A stretch of DNA of 64,000 nucleotides from Melghirimyces algeriensis (GTDB lineage Bacteria > Bacillota > Bacilli > Thermoactinomycetales > DSM-45169): NCBI RefSeq assembly GCF_900182565.1, contig NZ_FXTI01000002.1:186001-250000 (forward strand), in the 5' to 3' direction. The notes under the pieces were generated by a model, which was given only the letters and a program-made list of their open reading frames with translations, had not been told where the DNA came from and searched no databases. Numbering within the stretch: the stretch's first letter is position 1; each line of letters opens with the position of its first letter. The position numbers were made by a program, and so were the translations under genes. Positions 45,988 to 53,928 of the stretch are shown here, piece after piece.

Positions 45988-46749
45988 TTACTTCGTTTTG
46001 GAAGACCGGCTGAAAAATTCGTTTACTGCACGCCTGTGCTCCTCTGTTTCCCATAGCTGGGCGCAATGACGGGCTTCCAAGGCTTCATTGGACTCTTCTT
46101 TTTTTCGGTGATCTGCAATATCCATATAGGCTTTCAACACTTCCACAGGAGCTTGTGAAATGGATTCAGCAAAGGACTGAACGGAATCAAGAAAGTGTGC
46201 TTCAGAAAACAATTGATAAATCCATCCCCATTGAAAGAGCTGATCTGCGTCTACATGTTCCCCGCTTAAGAGAAGATACAGAGCCTTGCTCCTCGGAAGC
46301 TGTTCCAACAGTCGTGAACCACCCCCCCAGCCGGTGGTGATTCCCAACCGGGACTGGATAAAACCAAAACGCGCCCGCTCGGATGCCACCCTGAAGTCAC
46401 AGGAAGCGGCCAGCTCACATCCTCCTCCCAAAGCGATTCCCCTAACTGCAGCCACTGTAGGCTTCCCAAAATGTCGGATCGATTTCAGCAATTGACCCAT
46501 GCGAAACATGACAGGATAAATCTCCTGCTCCGTTCTTAATTGATGAAACTCGGCTAAATCTCCTCCGGATACAAAGGTTTGTTCATCTCCCGTAAACACC
46601 AGCACTTTAATGCTACTCTCTTCCTGCCATCGGTTAATAGTGGTTTCCATTTCCTCCATCATTTGAAAATTGACAGCATTTCGTCTTTCCGGACGGTTAA
46701 AAAAAACCCATCCCACTCCATTCTTTTCTTCTGTTAACAGTGTTTTCAT
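45988..46749 (-). CDS. enoyl-CoA hydratase/isomerase family protein
   Basis: A second crotonase-fold protein, 253 residues. Oxyanion-hole motifs VSGGDLAEFH and VRGIALGGGCELAASCDFRVA are kept. The position usually holding a catalytic Glu reads RFGFIQSRLGITTGWGGG, with Gln rather than Glu in the first position, so it may not be a classical hydratase. It stands alone with an AAGGAGG ribosome site; its substrate is not predictable. Confidence 0.83.
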   Translation of the reverse strand: MKTLLTEEKNGVGWVFFNRPERRNAVNFQMMEEMETTINRWQEESSIKVLVFTGDEQTFVSGGDLAEFHQLRTEQEIYPVMFRMGQLLKSIRHFGKPTVAAVRGIALGGGCELAASCDFRVASERARFGFIQSRLGITTGWGGGSRLLEQLPRSKALYLLLSGEHVDADQLFQWGWIYQLFSEAHFLDSVQSFAESISQAPVEVLKAYMDIADHRKKEESNEALEARHCAQLWETEEHRRAVNEFFSRSSKTK

Positions 46750-47011
46750 CCTTGATCCTCCTTGATTACGAGCATTTCACCATAAACCGCGTTGATTTGC
46801 TCAAAGTGGATTGACCAGACACGTCCCCCTATGAATTCCTGTCTGTTTCTTGACACAAACTATACATACCTTGATCCCTTTTTCGCGGGCGGGTATAATG
46901 AGTGATGATTGCAAGGTATGACGACGAACGGAGCGGATACCACTTGTTTCATTTGTCGGTGGAATCCGTACATAAAACGTCGATTATGCAGACTAAAGGA
47001 GTGAGCAACCA
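46750..47011 (+). other. intergenic region with promoter and structured leader of the DUF2626 gene
   Basis: It contains a near-consensus promoter (next entry) and a roughly 105-base leader with a hairpin around 46955-46990 (GGATACCAC ... GGTGGAATCC). Nothing else was seen. Confidence 0.5.
46871..46899 (+). promoter_or_regulatory. strong sigma-A promoter
   Basis: TTGATC (46871-46876) and TATAAT (46894-46899) with an ideal 17-base spacer. Confidence 0.8.
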
Positions 47012-47239
47012 ATGGACCGGATGTTTCGCGTGTTGGGATTTTGGCTCCTGGTCATCGGTCTGATGTTCATGGCTGGCCATATGAACATTTTAGCACTTTT
47101 GTTCTATTTTCAAGCCGCCATCTTTTTTGTCCTCGGTTATTTAAAATATACCGAACGCACTTATATGCTTCTCTTTGGAGGGTATATGGTTTTGGCTTTC
47201 ACCGGGATCGTATACTGGTCCTTCTTCCATGTCGGTTAA
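47012..47239 (+). CDS. DUF2626 small membrane protein (YqgY family)
   Basis: 75 residues with three hydrophobic segments (~6-22, ~28-45, ~52-72), starting MDRMFRVLGFWLLVIG, which matches the DUF2626 family of Bacillales. Function unknown. It is a single-gene unit with a strong promoter and terminator, so it is probably well expressed. Confidence 0.82.
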   Translation: MDRMFRVLGFWLLVIGLMFMAGHMNILALLFYFQAAIFFVLGYLKYTERTYMLLFGGYMVLAFTGIVYWSFFHVG

Positions 47240-47251
47240 AGGATATGGAAA

Positions 47252-47306
47252 CAGCTCCTCTGTCAGGAGCTTATAACTTGTCGACCCTGTCGGCAAGTTT
47301 TTTTAT
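47252..47306 (+). terminator. terminator after the DUF2626 gene
   Basis: A first small hairpin (AGCTCCT/AGGAGCT) is followed by AACTTGTCGAC-CCT-GTCGGCAAGTT and TTTTTTATT. Confidence 0.88.
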
Positions 47307-47329
47307 TGCTTTGAGAATCCCTTTCTCTC

Positions 47330-47358
47330 TGGACGCTTCTTTCCAACCATGGTATAGT
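47330..47358 (+). promoter_or_regulatory. promoter of the biotin operon
   Basis: TGGACG (47330-47335) and TATAGT (47353-47358) with a 17-base spacer, immediately upstream of the BirA-type operator. Confidence 0.6.
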
Positions 47359-47361
47359 CCA

Positions 47362-47394
47362 AATGTAAACCTTTATATTAATTATGTTGACAAA
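47362..47394 (+). promoter_or_regulatory. BirA operator
   Basis: AATGTAAAC and GTTGACAAA are imperfect inverted half-sites separated by 15 AT-rich bases. This is the layout of bacterial BirA boxes, which biotin protein ligase occupies when biotin is plentiful. Its place at the expected transcription start supports repression of the bio operon. Confidence 0.75.
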
Positions 47395-47414
47395 TAAAAG
47401 GGGAGGAATTCTTC

Positions 47415-48764
47415 TTGTCATTTACATATGAGGAAATGTTGGAGAAAAATCGACGCTATCTGTGGAACCCCTTTACCCAAATGAAAGAGTATCTCGCGGA
47501 TCATCCCCCCATCATTGAACGGGCTGACGGGGTGAAATTGTTTGATGTCGAAGGACGTTCCTACTATGATGGAAACGCCTCTGTATGGTTAAACCCTCAT
47601 GGACACAACCGACGAGAATTAAATCAGGCGATTACAGAACAATTGGAAAAAGTGGCTCACTCCACCTTGCTGGGGTCTGCCAATGTGCCTGCGCTGCTCT
47701 TGGCGGAACGCTTGGTTCAAATTACCCCGGAAGGGTTGGAAAAGGTTTTCTATTCTGATAGCGGGGCTACCGCCGTGGAAGTGGCCATCAAAATGGCTTA
47801 CCTCTATTGGAAACATAGGGGGCAACCCCAGCGAAATCAATTTATCAGTATGACGAATGCCTATCATGGAGATACCGTGGGAGCTGTAAGTATTGGAGGA
47901 ATTGACCTCTTTCATTCTGCTTTTGATCGCATGCTCTTTCCCACAGAAAAAGTTCCTTATCCCTATTCCTATCGTTATCTAGGCAGTGAGGAGGATTGCC
48001 GTTCCGCTTGCTTGCAGGAATTGGAACAATGTCTGGCGGAAAAAGGGGAAACCATTGCCGCCGTGGTGGTGGAACCCCTGGTACAGGGGGCTGCGGGATT
48101 AATTATGATGCCACCCGGCTACCTGAAAGAAGTAGAAAAGCTTTGCCGGAAATACCAAACCCTTCTGATTGCGGATGAAGTGGCAACCGGTTTTGGACGC
48201 ACCGGCAAAATGTTTGCCTGCGAACATGAGGACGTGAAACCGGATCTGTTGTGTCTGGGGAAAAAGCTGACCGGTGGATATTTACCTGTGGCAGCAACCC
48301 TGGCTACTGATGAGATCTATTCCGCATTTTATGATGACCACGAAACCGCTAAAACCTTTTTTCATGGTCACTCCTATACCGGAAATCAATTGGGGTGTGC
48401 CGTGGCATTGGCAAGTCTGGATCTCTATGAAAAAGAAAACCGTGTGGATCATGTAAGGAAAATGACTCCCCATGTAGCCGATTTACTTCAATCAACCGCC
48501 AAACTGACCCATGTGGGTGAAGTGCGCCAGTGTGGATTGATGATCGGAATCGAGCTGGTGCAAGACAAAACGAAGAAGTCCCTATACCCCTATAAAGCCG
48601 CCATTGGTGCAAAAGTTTGCAAACGAGCGCGCGAACTGGGAATGATTACCCGTCCATTGGGTCATGTGATCACCTTTTTACCCCCCTTGGTCGCCACACG
48701 CGAAGAATTGACAGAAATGGTCCATATCCTTCATCAGGCCATACAAGAAGTGACCCAATCATGA
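47415..48764 (+). CDS. bioA: adenosylmethionine-8-amino-7-oxononanoate aminotransferase
   Basis: A PLP aminotransferase making 7,8-diaminopelargonate from KAPA with SAM as amino donor. YEEMLEKNRRYLWNPFTQMKE-type N-terminus, PLP phosphate site SDSGATAVEVAIKMA, and the catalytic Lys in CLGKKLTGGYLPVA (~residue 282). 449 residues from a TTG after GGGGAGGAATTC. First gene of the operon; the stop overlaps bioD (ATGA). Confidence 0.95.
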   Translation: MSFTYEEMLEKNRRYLWNPFTQMKEYLADHPPIIERADGVKLFDVEGRSYYDGNASVWLNPHGHNRRELNQAITEQLEKVAHSTLLGSANVPALLLAERLVQITPEGLEKVFYSDSGATAVEVAIKMAYLYWKHRGQPQRNQFISMTNAYHGDTVGAVSIGGIDLFHSAFDRMLFPTEKVPYPYSYRYLGSEEDCRSACLQELEQCLAEKGETIAAVVVEPLVQGAAGLIMMPPGYLKEVEKLCRKYQTLLIADEVATGFGRTGKMFACEHEDVKPDLLCLGKKLTGGYLPVAATLATDEIYSAFYDDHETAKTFFHGHSYTGNQLGCAVALASLDLYEKENRVDHVRKMTPHVADLLQSTAKLTHVGEVRQCGLMIGIELVQDKTKKSLYPYKAAIGAKVCKRARELGMITRPLGHVITFLPPLVATREELTEMVHILHQAIQEVTQS

Positions 48765-49522
48765 TTCCGGGTAACGGTTTATTTGTAACTGCAACGGATA
48801 CCGGAGTGGGCAAAACGGTGGTAACTGCCGGATTGGTGCGATCTCTTCGGAAAAAAGGCTTTCGGATCGGGGTGATGAAGCCGATGCAAAGCGGTCACCT
48901 GCGAACCGATCCCGAAGGGGATGGAATGCGCCTGAAGAACTGGACGGAAAGTCAAACCCCCATTGATCGGATCGTTCCCTATAGTTGGTCGCTTCCGGTT
49001 GCTCCTGGACTGGCCGCGTATCTTGCAGGGGAATCAGTGGATATAGATTGGCTGTTGCAAGAAATCCATATGATGGTACAAATCAATGATGGATTGTTGA
49101 TTGAAGGAGCAGGTGGTTGGTTGGTACCCATAGGCAATGGTTGGACGATAGCCGACTTTGCTGCGGCGATCGGCTGGCCAACACTTGTCGTTGCCCGCCC
49201 TGGGCTGGGCACCGTCAATCATACCGCTCTGACCGTAGCGGCAATTCGCCAGCGGGGATTATCTGTAACGGGAGTGGTGATCAATGGAAGCAAACCGGAA
49301 GATCCATCCCCGGATCTTCCCTATAATGCCCAATTGATTGAAGAGGTTGCGGATGTCCCTGTATTGGGTACTATTCCCTGGCTGGGTGACACATGGTCGC
49401 CCAAAGAGTTGGAAGAGACAATATTAAGCCATCTGAACCTGACTCCGATTCTCCATCTTTGGAACAGAAAGGAGGAAATCGCTCATGATCACCTGGGAAC
49501 AAGTGATCCAACATCGTCTTGA
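48761..49522 (+). CDS. bioD: dethiobiotin synthetase
   Basis: Closes the ureido ring using ATP and CO2. P-loop TATDTGVGKTVVTAGL at residues ~10-25, the GAGGWLVP loop, and VINGSKPEDP. 253 residues. The ATG at 48761 overlaps the bioA stop; the open frame upstream is inside bioA. Its end overlaps bioF by 38 bases. Confidence 0.94.
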   Translation: MIPGNGLFVTATDTGVGKTVVTAGLVRSLRKKGFRIGVMKPMQSGHLRTDPEGDGMRLKNWTESQTPIDRIVPYSWSLPVAPGLAAYLAGESVDIDWLLQEIHMMVQINDGLLIEGAGGWLVPIGNGWTIADFAAAIGWPTLVVARPGLGTVNHTALTVAAIRQRGLSVTGVVINGSKPEDPSPDLPYNAQLIEEVADVPVLGTIPWLGDTWSPKELEETILSHLNLTPILHLWNRKEEIAHDHLGTSDPTSS

Positions 49523-50666
49523 TGAGGTACGTCAACAGGGTAGAGAAAGAAATTCTGTTCCCATCCGATCCGCGAGCCAACCCGTGGTGGAATGTGATGG
49601 AAAGCGGTTGTTAAACTTCGCTTCCAACAATTATTTGGGTCTGGCCGGTCATCCTGCCATTATCGAGGGGGAACGACAGGGTGCGCTACATGGAGCCGGC
49701 GCGACTGCCTCACGCCTGGTCATCGGTTACACAGAGGAAACACAATCCCTGGAAAAAGAGATGGCTCTCTATAAAGGAACGGAAAGCGCACTTTTGTTTC
49801 CAAGTGGCTATGCAGCAAACATCGGAACCCTGTCCGCACTTCTTCATCGCGGTTCCACCGTTTTCAGCGATCGTCTCAACCATGCCAGCATTGTGGATGG
49901 AATCCGCTTAAGTGGAGCCCGTTCTTACCGTTACAAGCATAACGATATGAATCATCTGGAACATCTGTTGAAGAAGTCGGCTTCCAGGGGGGAAACACAA
50001 CGGTTAATTGTTACCGATGCGGTGTTCAGTATGGATGGTGATCAAGCTCCCCTGCGTGATCTGGTAACGCTGAAAAAGCAGTACGGAGCCGCCCTCATCA
50101 TCGATGATGCCCATGGAGGAGGTGTGTTGGGCCCTCAGGGAAAAGGAACAGCCCACCATCACGGTGTGGCCGAAGAAGTGGATGTACACATGGGAACTTT
50201 CAGTAAAGCCTTTGGTGTCTATGGCGCTTACATCGCTGGACAGCATACGTGGATGCGGTATCTGGAAAACAAAAGTCGCAGTCTGATCTACACCACTCAT
50301 TTGCCTCCCGCCCTGATCGGGGGGATTCATGCATCACTGAATGAGGTGAAACAGAGTGACTCTCTCAGAAAACATGTTCTTTCATTGAGTAACCGGTTTC
50401 GTTTGCGATTGCAACAAGCCGGTTTGGATACCGGTCATTCCAACACTCCGATTATCCCGTTGATCGTGGGGAAAGATCAGTTGGCTCTTCGCTACAGTCA
50501 ACGCTTGGCTGAGCAAGGGATTTTGTCTGTCGCCATTCGTCCACCCACCGTTCCGGATGGAAAAGCACGACTTCGTTTTACTCTGATGGCCAGCCATTCC
50601 GATGCACAAGTGGAAGAAGCCTGTATAAAGATTATAGACATGGGTCGCACATTGGGGGTCATTTAG
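49485..50666 (+). CDS. bioF: 8-amino-7-oxononanoate synthase
   Basis: A PLP enzyme condensing pimeloyl thioester with L-alanine. Family landmarks NFASNNYLGLAGHP, IDDAHGGGVLG, and the PLP Lys in GTFSKAFGVYGAY (~residue 240). 393 residues. The ATG follows AGGAGG inside the bioD end. Confidence 0.95.
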   Translation: MITWEQVIQHRLDEVRQQGRERNSVPIRSASQPVVECDGKRLLNFASNNYLGLAGHPAIIEGERQGALHGAGATASRLVIGYTEETQSLEKEMALYKGTESALLFPSGYAANIGTLSALLHRGSTVFSDRLNHASIVDGIRLSGARSYRYKHNDMNHLEHLLKKSASRGETQRLIVTDAVFSMDGDQAPLRDLVTLKKQYGAALIIDDAHGGGVLGPQGKGTAHHHGVAEEVDVHMGTFSKAFGVYGAYIAGQHTWMRYLENKSRSLIYTTHLPPALIGGIHASLNEVKQSDSLRKHVLSLSNRFRLRLQQAGLDTGHSNTPIIPLIVGKDQLALRYSQRLAEQGILSVAIRPPTVPDGKARLRFTLMASHSDAQVEEACIKIIDMGRTLGVI

Positions 50667-51398
50667 ATGCACAGAGATTGGCATTTTGTGTGGTTAACCG
50701 GTTGGTCGGCTCATCCGCGGGTATGGGACCCTGTCCTCCGTCGATTTCCGGACGCCACGCATCAGCGGGTCGATTTCAACGGTTGCCACCATCCTAAATC
50801 GGTCCAAAGCAGAGCAAAAAAAGCACTGCTTTCATCGCCAAAACCGGTTCATCTTGTGGGATGGTCGTTGGGAGCCATGGTTGCCCTCGAATTGGCTTCC
50901 CAGTTTCCCAAGTGGATTCGTGCTTTGTATTTGATTGGCGGAACCGGTCAGTTTGTACGGGACACTACTTACCCCCACGGGTGGGATGCACGAATACTGA
51001 AACGGATGGAACGACGCCTGCAAACCCACCCCGATGAGGTGCTCGCCGACTTTGACCGCCAACTGTTTTCTCCAGCTGAACAGGCGACAGGATGGAGCGA
51101 TCAATGGCGTCAGTTGCGCTCTGTCACGCATCTGTCACCTGCTGATCTCAGCGGAAGTCTTCGTTACCTCAGGAATTTCAATTGGTTTGCACAAGGAATC
51201 ACCTTGGAAACAGATACTTACTTGCTTACCGGGGAAGCGGATGTCATTTGTCCTCCCCAAGCAGGTGAGTGGTTGGCTAAACGCATCCCAAAAGCGGATT
51301 GGACTCCACTTCCACAGGCGGGCCATCTCCCTTTTTGGACACAAACGGATTCTTTTTGTTCTTGGTTGATACAGCGAGTGATGAATGATGATCAATAA
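50667..51398 (+). CDS. bioH: pimeloyl-ACP methyl ester carboxylesterase, BioH-like
   Basis: An alpha/beta hydrolase of 243 residues with the nucleophile elbow VGWSLGAMV (Ser ~70), an acid residue in TGEADVICPP and the catalytic His in AGHLPFW (~220). With bioC next door it should release pimeloyl-ACP from its methyl ester. The ATG directly abuts the bioF stop. BioG, an analogue, is excluded only by the BioH-like WSLGAMVALE pattern, so the exact subfamily is inferred. Confidence 0.85.
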   Translation: MHRDWHFVWLTGWSAHPRVWDPVLRRFPDATHQRVDFNGCHHPKSVQSRAKKALLSSPKPVHLVGWSLGAMVALELASQFPKWIRALYLIGGTGQFVRDTTYPHGWDARILKRMERRLQTHPDEVLADFDRQLFSPAEQATGWSDQWRQLRSVTHLSPADLSGSLRYLRNFNWFAQGITLETDTYLLTGEADVICPPQAGEWLAKRIPKADWTPLPQAGHLPFWTQTDSFCSWLIQRVMNDDQ

Positions 51399-52194
51399 AG
51401 CACATGTATCGCAACGTTTCAGCCGGGCTGTCAACACGTATGATCAGTATGCTGATGTGCAACGAGCGATGGCAGATGAGTTGGTATCTTGGGGAACCGA
51501 TAATCGATCCCACGTCAGCCGTATACTGGAAATCGGGTGTGGTACGGGATATTTGACCGGTCTATTGCTTGATGCGTTTCCAGAAGCAGACATCATGGCG
51601 GTGGATCTCTCTGCCGAAATGGTTCTAGCTGCCCGGAAGGCCCACGGGGATCGAGACGGTGTCACCTTCTGTAAAGCGGACGCAGAAACAGTGGATTGGT
51701 CACAGAAAGGCCCGTTTGATCTGATTGTTTCCAATGCAACCGTTCAGTGGTTTTCCAATCCCCAGGATACCTTGAAACGTCTTGTCCAATCCCTCTCCTT
51801 CCATGGTCGTCTCACTTTTTCCACTTTTGGTCCACAAACCTTTATGGAGCTTTATCATTTGTTTCGAGAAGTGGAAACCGAGTGGGGATGGAGCACAGAA
51901 AACCATGGCCTCCCTTTGCGAACGGAAACCGAGTGGAAAGAGATCCTTGGGCAAGCGTTCCTTTATGATGTTCAATCCAAACAAAAACAGTATCGACCGC
52001 TTTATCGTGACAGTCGCCACTTTCTGGCTTCCATTCGCCATATGGGTGCCACTCACAGCTCTTCTCGCCGTTCACCCATCGCCGCCAGTCGCTTACTCGC
52101 AGAAGTCCTGAACAGATATGATCAGCGATTTATCTCAGAAAAGGGAGTCCCTGCAACATTTTCCGCCCTGTGGTTTACAGGAACGGCTGTCTGA
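51385..52194 (+). CDS. bioC: malonyl-ACP O-methyltransferase BioC
   Basis: Methylates malonyl-ACP so that fatty acid synthesis can build pimeloyl chains. SAM motif LEIGCGTGYLTGLLLDAFP (~residues 50-68), DLIVSNATVQWF, and the BioC-type N-terminus KAHVSQRFSRAVNTYDQYA. 269 residues. It overlaps bioH by 14 bases and is the last biotin gene; no bioB, bioI or bioW is in the window. Confidence 0.92.
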   Translation: MMINKAHVSQRFSRAVNTYDQYADVQRAMADELVSWGTDNRSHVSRILEIGCGTGYLTGLLLDAFPEADIMAVDLSAEMVLAARKAHGDRDGVTFCKADAETVDWSQKGPFDLIVSNATVQWFSNPQDTLKRLVQSLSFHGRLTFSTFGPQTFMELYHLFREVETEWGWSTENHGLPLRTETEWKEILGQAFLYDVQSKQKQYRPLYRDSRHFLASIRHMGATHSSSRRSPIAASRLLAEVLNRYDQRFISEKGVPATFSALWFTGTAV

Positions 52195-52571
52195 AAGCCG
52201 GCGGTATTAATCGTGGGATGAAAGACAGCGTTGCTCGGAACCCCCCTTTTGGGGGTGGCAAGGAGAACCAATTCTTGGTATAATCGTAACATATGAGCGG
52301 TGCTCATCCCACAGGTAGTGGGTTGTTCCTTGAAAACGTTATGATATGGGGTTCCAGCGGCGAACCCATCTCTCCCGCTGGGTAAAACCGTAAGAGTGAG
52401 TGAAAGGAACCAGGACACTGGGACGATGCAGGTACATGCGGCTTGGCCGTAGAACTGCATGGGATGGGGTGATGAGACAGCCCTGAACTTGGGAGTCGTC
52501 TGAAACCGAAATGGACTGAGGGCGCTAACTACCCAAGAATCCCACGCCTTCAGGCGTGTGGAGTCTCAAAT
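52195..52571 (+). mobile_element. transposase-less IS200/IS605-like remnant containing an orphan omega-RNA-like locus
   Basis: The 375 bases after bioC hold no recognisable gene. The right end (GAATCCCACGCC, loop TTCA, GGCGTGTGG, then TCTCAA at 52537-52569) is very like the terminal hairpin and cleavage-site region of IS200/IS605 elements carrying tnpB. The left part has GTGGGATGA (52213-52221), complementary to TCATCCCAC (52304-52312) and, over 7 bases, to the right-end ATCCCAC. No TnpA or TnpB is encoded. The boundary at the left is not certain. The similarity to IS605 ends is from memory, not a search. Confidence 0.5.
52255..52284 (+). promoter_or_regulatory. promoter inside the element, driving the structured RNA
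   Basis: GTGGCA (52255-52260) and a perfect TATAAT (52279-52284) with an 18-base spacer. Transcription would begin near 52291, exactly where RNA folding potential begins. Confidence 0.55.
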
Positions 52572-52590
52572 AGCCCTGATTGCTTCCGGT
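52291..52590 (+). ncRNA. structured non-coding RNA, possible TnpB-type omega (guide) RNA
   Basis: Pairings seen: ATGAGC/GCTCAT (52293/52302); CCCAC/GTGGG (52308/52318); GTTCCTT/AAGGAAC (52325/52404) enclosing hairpin GGGTTC/GAACCC (52349/52362), whose loop CAGCGG pairs with CCGCTG (52375), a pseudoknot; ATGCAG/CTGCAT (52426/52455) with inner CGGC/GCCG; GCCCT/AGGGC (52480/52519) crossed by CTTGGG/CCCAAG (52488/52532), a second pseudoknot; and the terminal CACGCC/GGCGTG (52543/52553). A terminal IS-end hairpin after a pseudoknotted scaffold is the known plan of TnpB omega RNAs, where the guide is the flank just beyond the element (here from ~52570). The function is inference. Confidence 0.5.
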
Positions 52591-52598
52591 TCATGATA

Positions 52599-52636
52599 AA
52601 CACTGCTGACCACATACAGGTCAGCAGTGTTTTTTC
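52599..52636 (+). terminator. intrinsic terminator
   Basis: ACACTGCTGACC, a 7-base loop, GGTCAGCAGTGT, then TTTTTT. It would end both bio-operon read-through and the structured RNA, leaving about 30 bases of flank on the RNA. It also lies after the convergent MFS gene. Confidence 0.92.
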
Positions 52637-52650
52637 CTGTTGGGAATTAT

Positions 52651-53928
52651 TTACACAGCGGAATCCTTTTCGGCTATATGGGAGTCATCCATGTCGGATT
52701 TCCGTTTATGCAACCGGAAAGCAATCATCAACACAACCATCCCGAACAATGCCAGACATATACCGGAACCGGAAAAAACGAATCCCAGTCCAATCACCTT
52801 TACCAAAAACGCACCGATGGAAGGAGAGAGCAACATCGCTCCGTTTTGAATGGCATTTGCCGTTGCAGAAACACGCCCCATCATCCTTTGTGGTGTTTCC
52901 GTCTGTATGATGTAACCAAATGGAACAAACAGCGCTGATGCACTGATTCCCATCAACAAAAAAACGATAAACCAACTGTAGAGTTCAAGAGAAAGGAAAC
53001 CCTGACCTCCAAGACCCATAAGCAACACTTGTGAACCGGCTGCAATTGCGCCGAAGGACATCATCATCAGTGGACCCTTTTGCCAGATCGTAAACTGCCC
53101 GAACAAAACGGCACCCAATACACTTCCAAAACCAATCGCACTGATCATCATCCCAAATACTTGTTCACTGAAATCCATTTGCTTTGTCCATAAAGGAAAT
53201 AATCCGTCATACATAAAATTAATAGAAAGTGCAAACATGATCGATAGGGTTCCAATCAGAAGCATGCGATTGGTAACAACATAGGCCCACCCTTCCCGAA
53301 GCTGTTTCCAAAAGCCCCCTTTCATTTCCACAGATTCATTGGAGGAAACGTCCGATTTTAAATCAGGAAGCATCCAAAGAATGAAAGCGGACAATAAAAA
53401 CAGGACCGCCTCGATCAGAAAAGTGCTTCGCGGCCCAATCATACTTACCAAAGCCCCACCCAAAGTGGGTGCCAAAATTTTAGTGGATTGAACAGAAAGC
53501 TGGCTTAGTGAAACAGCTTGCGCAAGCATTTCTGTGGGAACAATCATCCGGATTGCACTTTGTCTGGCCGGATCAAAAACCGCACCACAGGCTCCTTTTA
53601 AAAAAACCAAAGGCAGAAGGATATATAGATTCGGCGCCCAGAACAATGTCAAGACAATGATAAAACGCATTAAATCGCTCAATATCATTACCAATCGCTT
53701 TGGAGCACGATCTGTCCAAACACTGGCAAGCGGTCCAATCACCACCCAGGGCAGTCCCAGTGTGATCACAAGAGCCGCAACTGCCTCAGGCCCCAAACCC
53801 CACGCATAAACCACCAACGTATTCAATGCAATAAAGTCCAACCAATTCCCCAAATCCGAAAATAATTGTGCAATAAAAAGTTTTCCGAAATTACGTTGTC
53901 GCAAAGGTGAAAACATCGTGAGTCCCAT
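52651..53928 (-). CDS. MFS transporter, EntS/YfiS-like exporter family
   Basis: A 425-residue membrane protein with 12 hydrophobic segments. The N-terminal FSPLRQRNFGKLFIAQLFSDLGNWLDFIAL is typical of the MFS_3 (EntS-like) group, as are ASVWTDRAPKRLVMILSDLMR and FDPARQSAIRMIVP. Substrate unknown. The ATG at 53928 follows GGGAGGAC. An AT-rich promoter (TTGAAC ... TATAAT/TACTAT) lies upstream around 53960-53990. Confidence 0.85.
   Translation of the reverse strand: MGLTMFSPLRQRNFGKLFIAQLFSDLGNWLDFIALNTLVVYAWGLGPEAVAALVITLGLPWVVIGPLASVWTDRAPKRLVMILSDLMRFIIVLTLFWAPNLYILLPLVFLKGACGAVFDPARQSAIRMIVPTEMLAQAVSLSQLSVQSTKILAPTLGGALVSMIGPRSTFLIEAVLFLLSAFILWMLPDLKSDVSSNESVEMKGGFWKQLREGWAYVVTNRMLLIGTLSIMFALSINFMYDGLFPLWTKQMDFSEQVFGMMISAIGFGSVLGAVLFGQFTIWQKGPLMMMSFGAIAAGSQVLLMGLGGQGFLSLELYSWFIVFLLMGISASALFVPFGYIIQTETPQRMMGRVSATANAIQNGAMLLSPSIGAFLVKVIGLGFVFSGSGICLALFGMVVLMIAFRLHKRKSDMDDSHIAEKDSAV

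Noticed and set aside
47387..47393. TTGACA considered as the -35 of the bio operon
   Set aside because: It is only about 20 bases from the ribosome site with no -10 downstream; it is the right half of the BirA operator.
48617..48760. Extended N-terminus for bioD
   Set aside because: It lies inside bioA in another frame; the ATG at 48761 with the ATGA overlap gives the normal P-loop distance.
52195..52590. tmRNA, RNase P RNA, 6S RNA, SRP RNA or a group II intron as explanation for the structured segment
   Set aside because: None of their signature sequences (tRNA-like ends, P4 core, long open 6S bubble, SRP Alu/S motifs, intron domain V) could be found.
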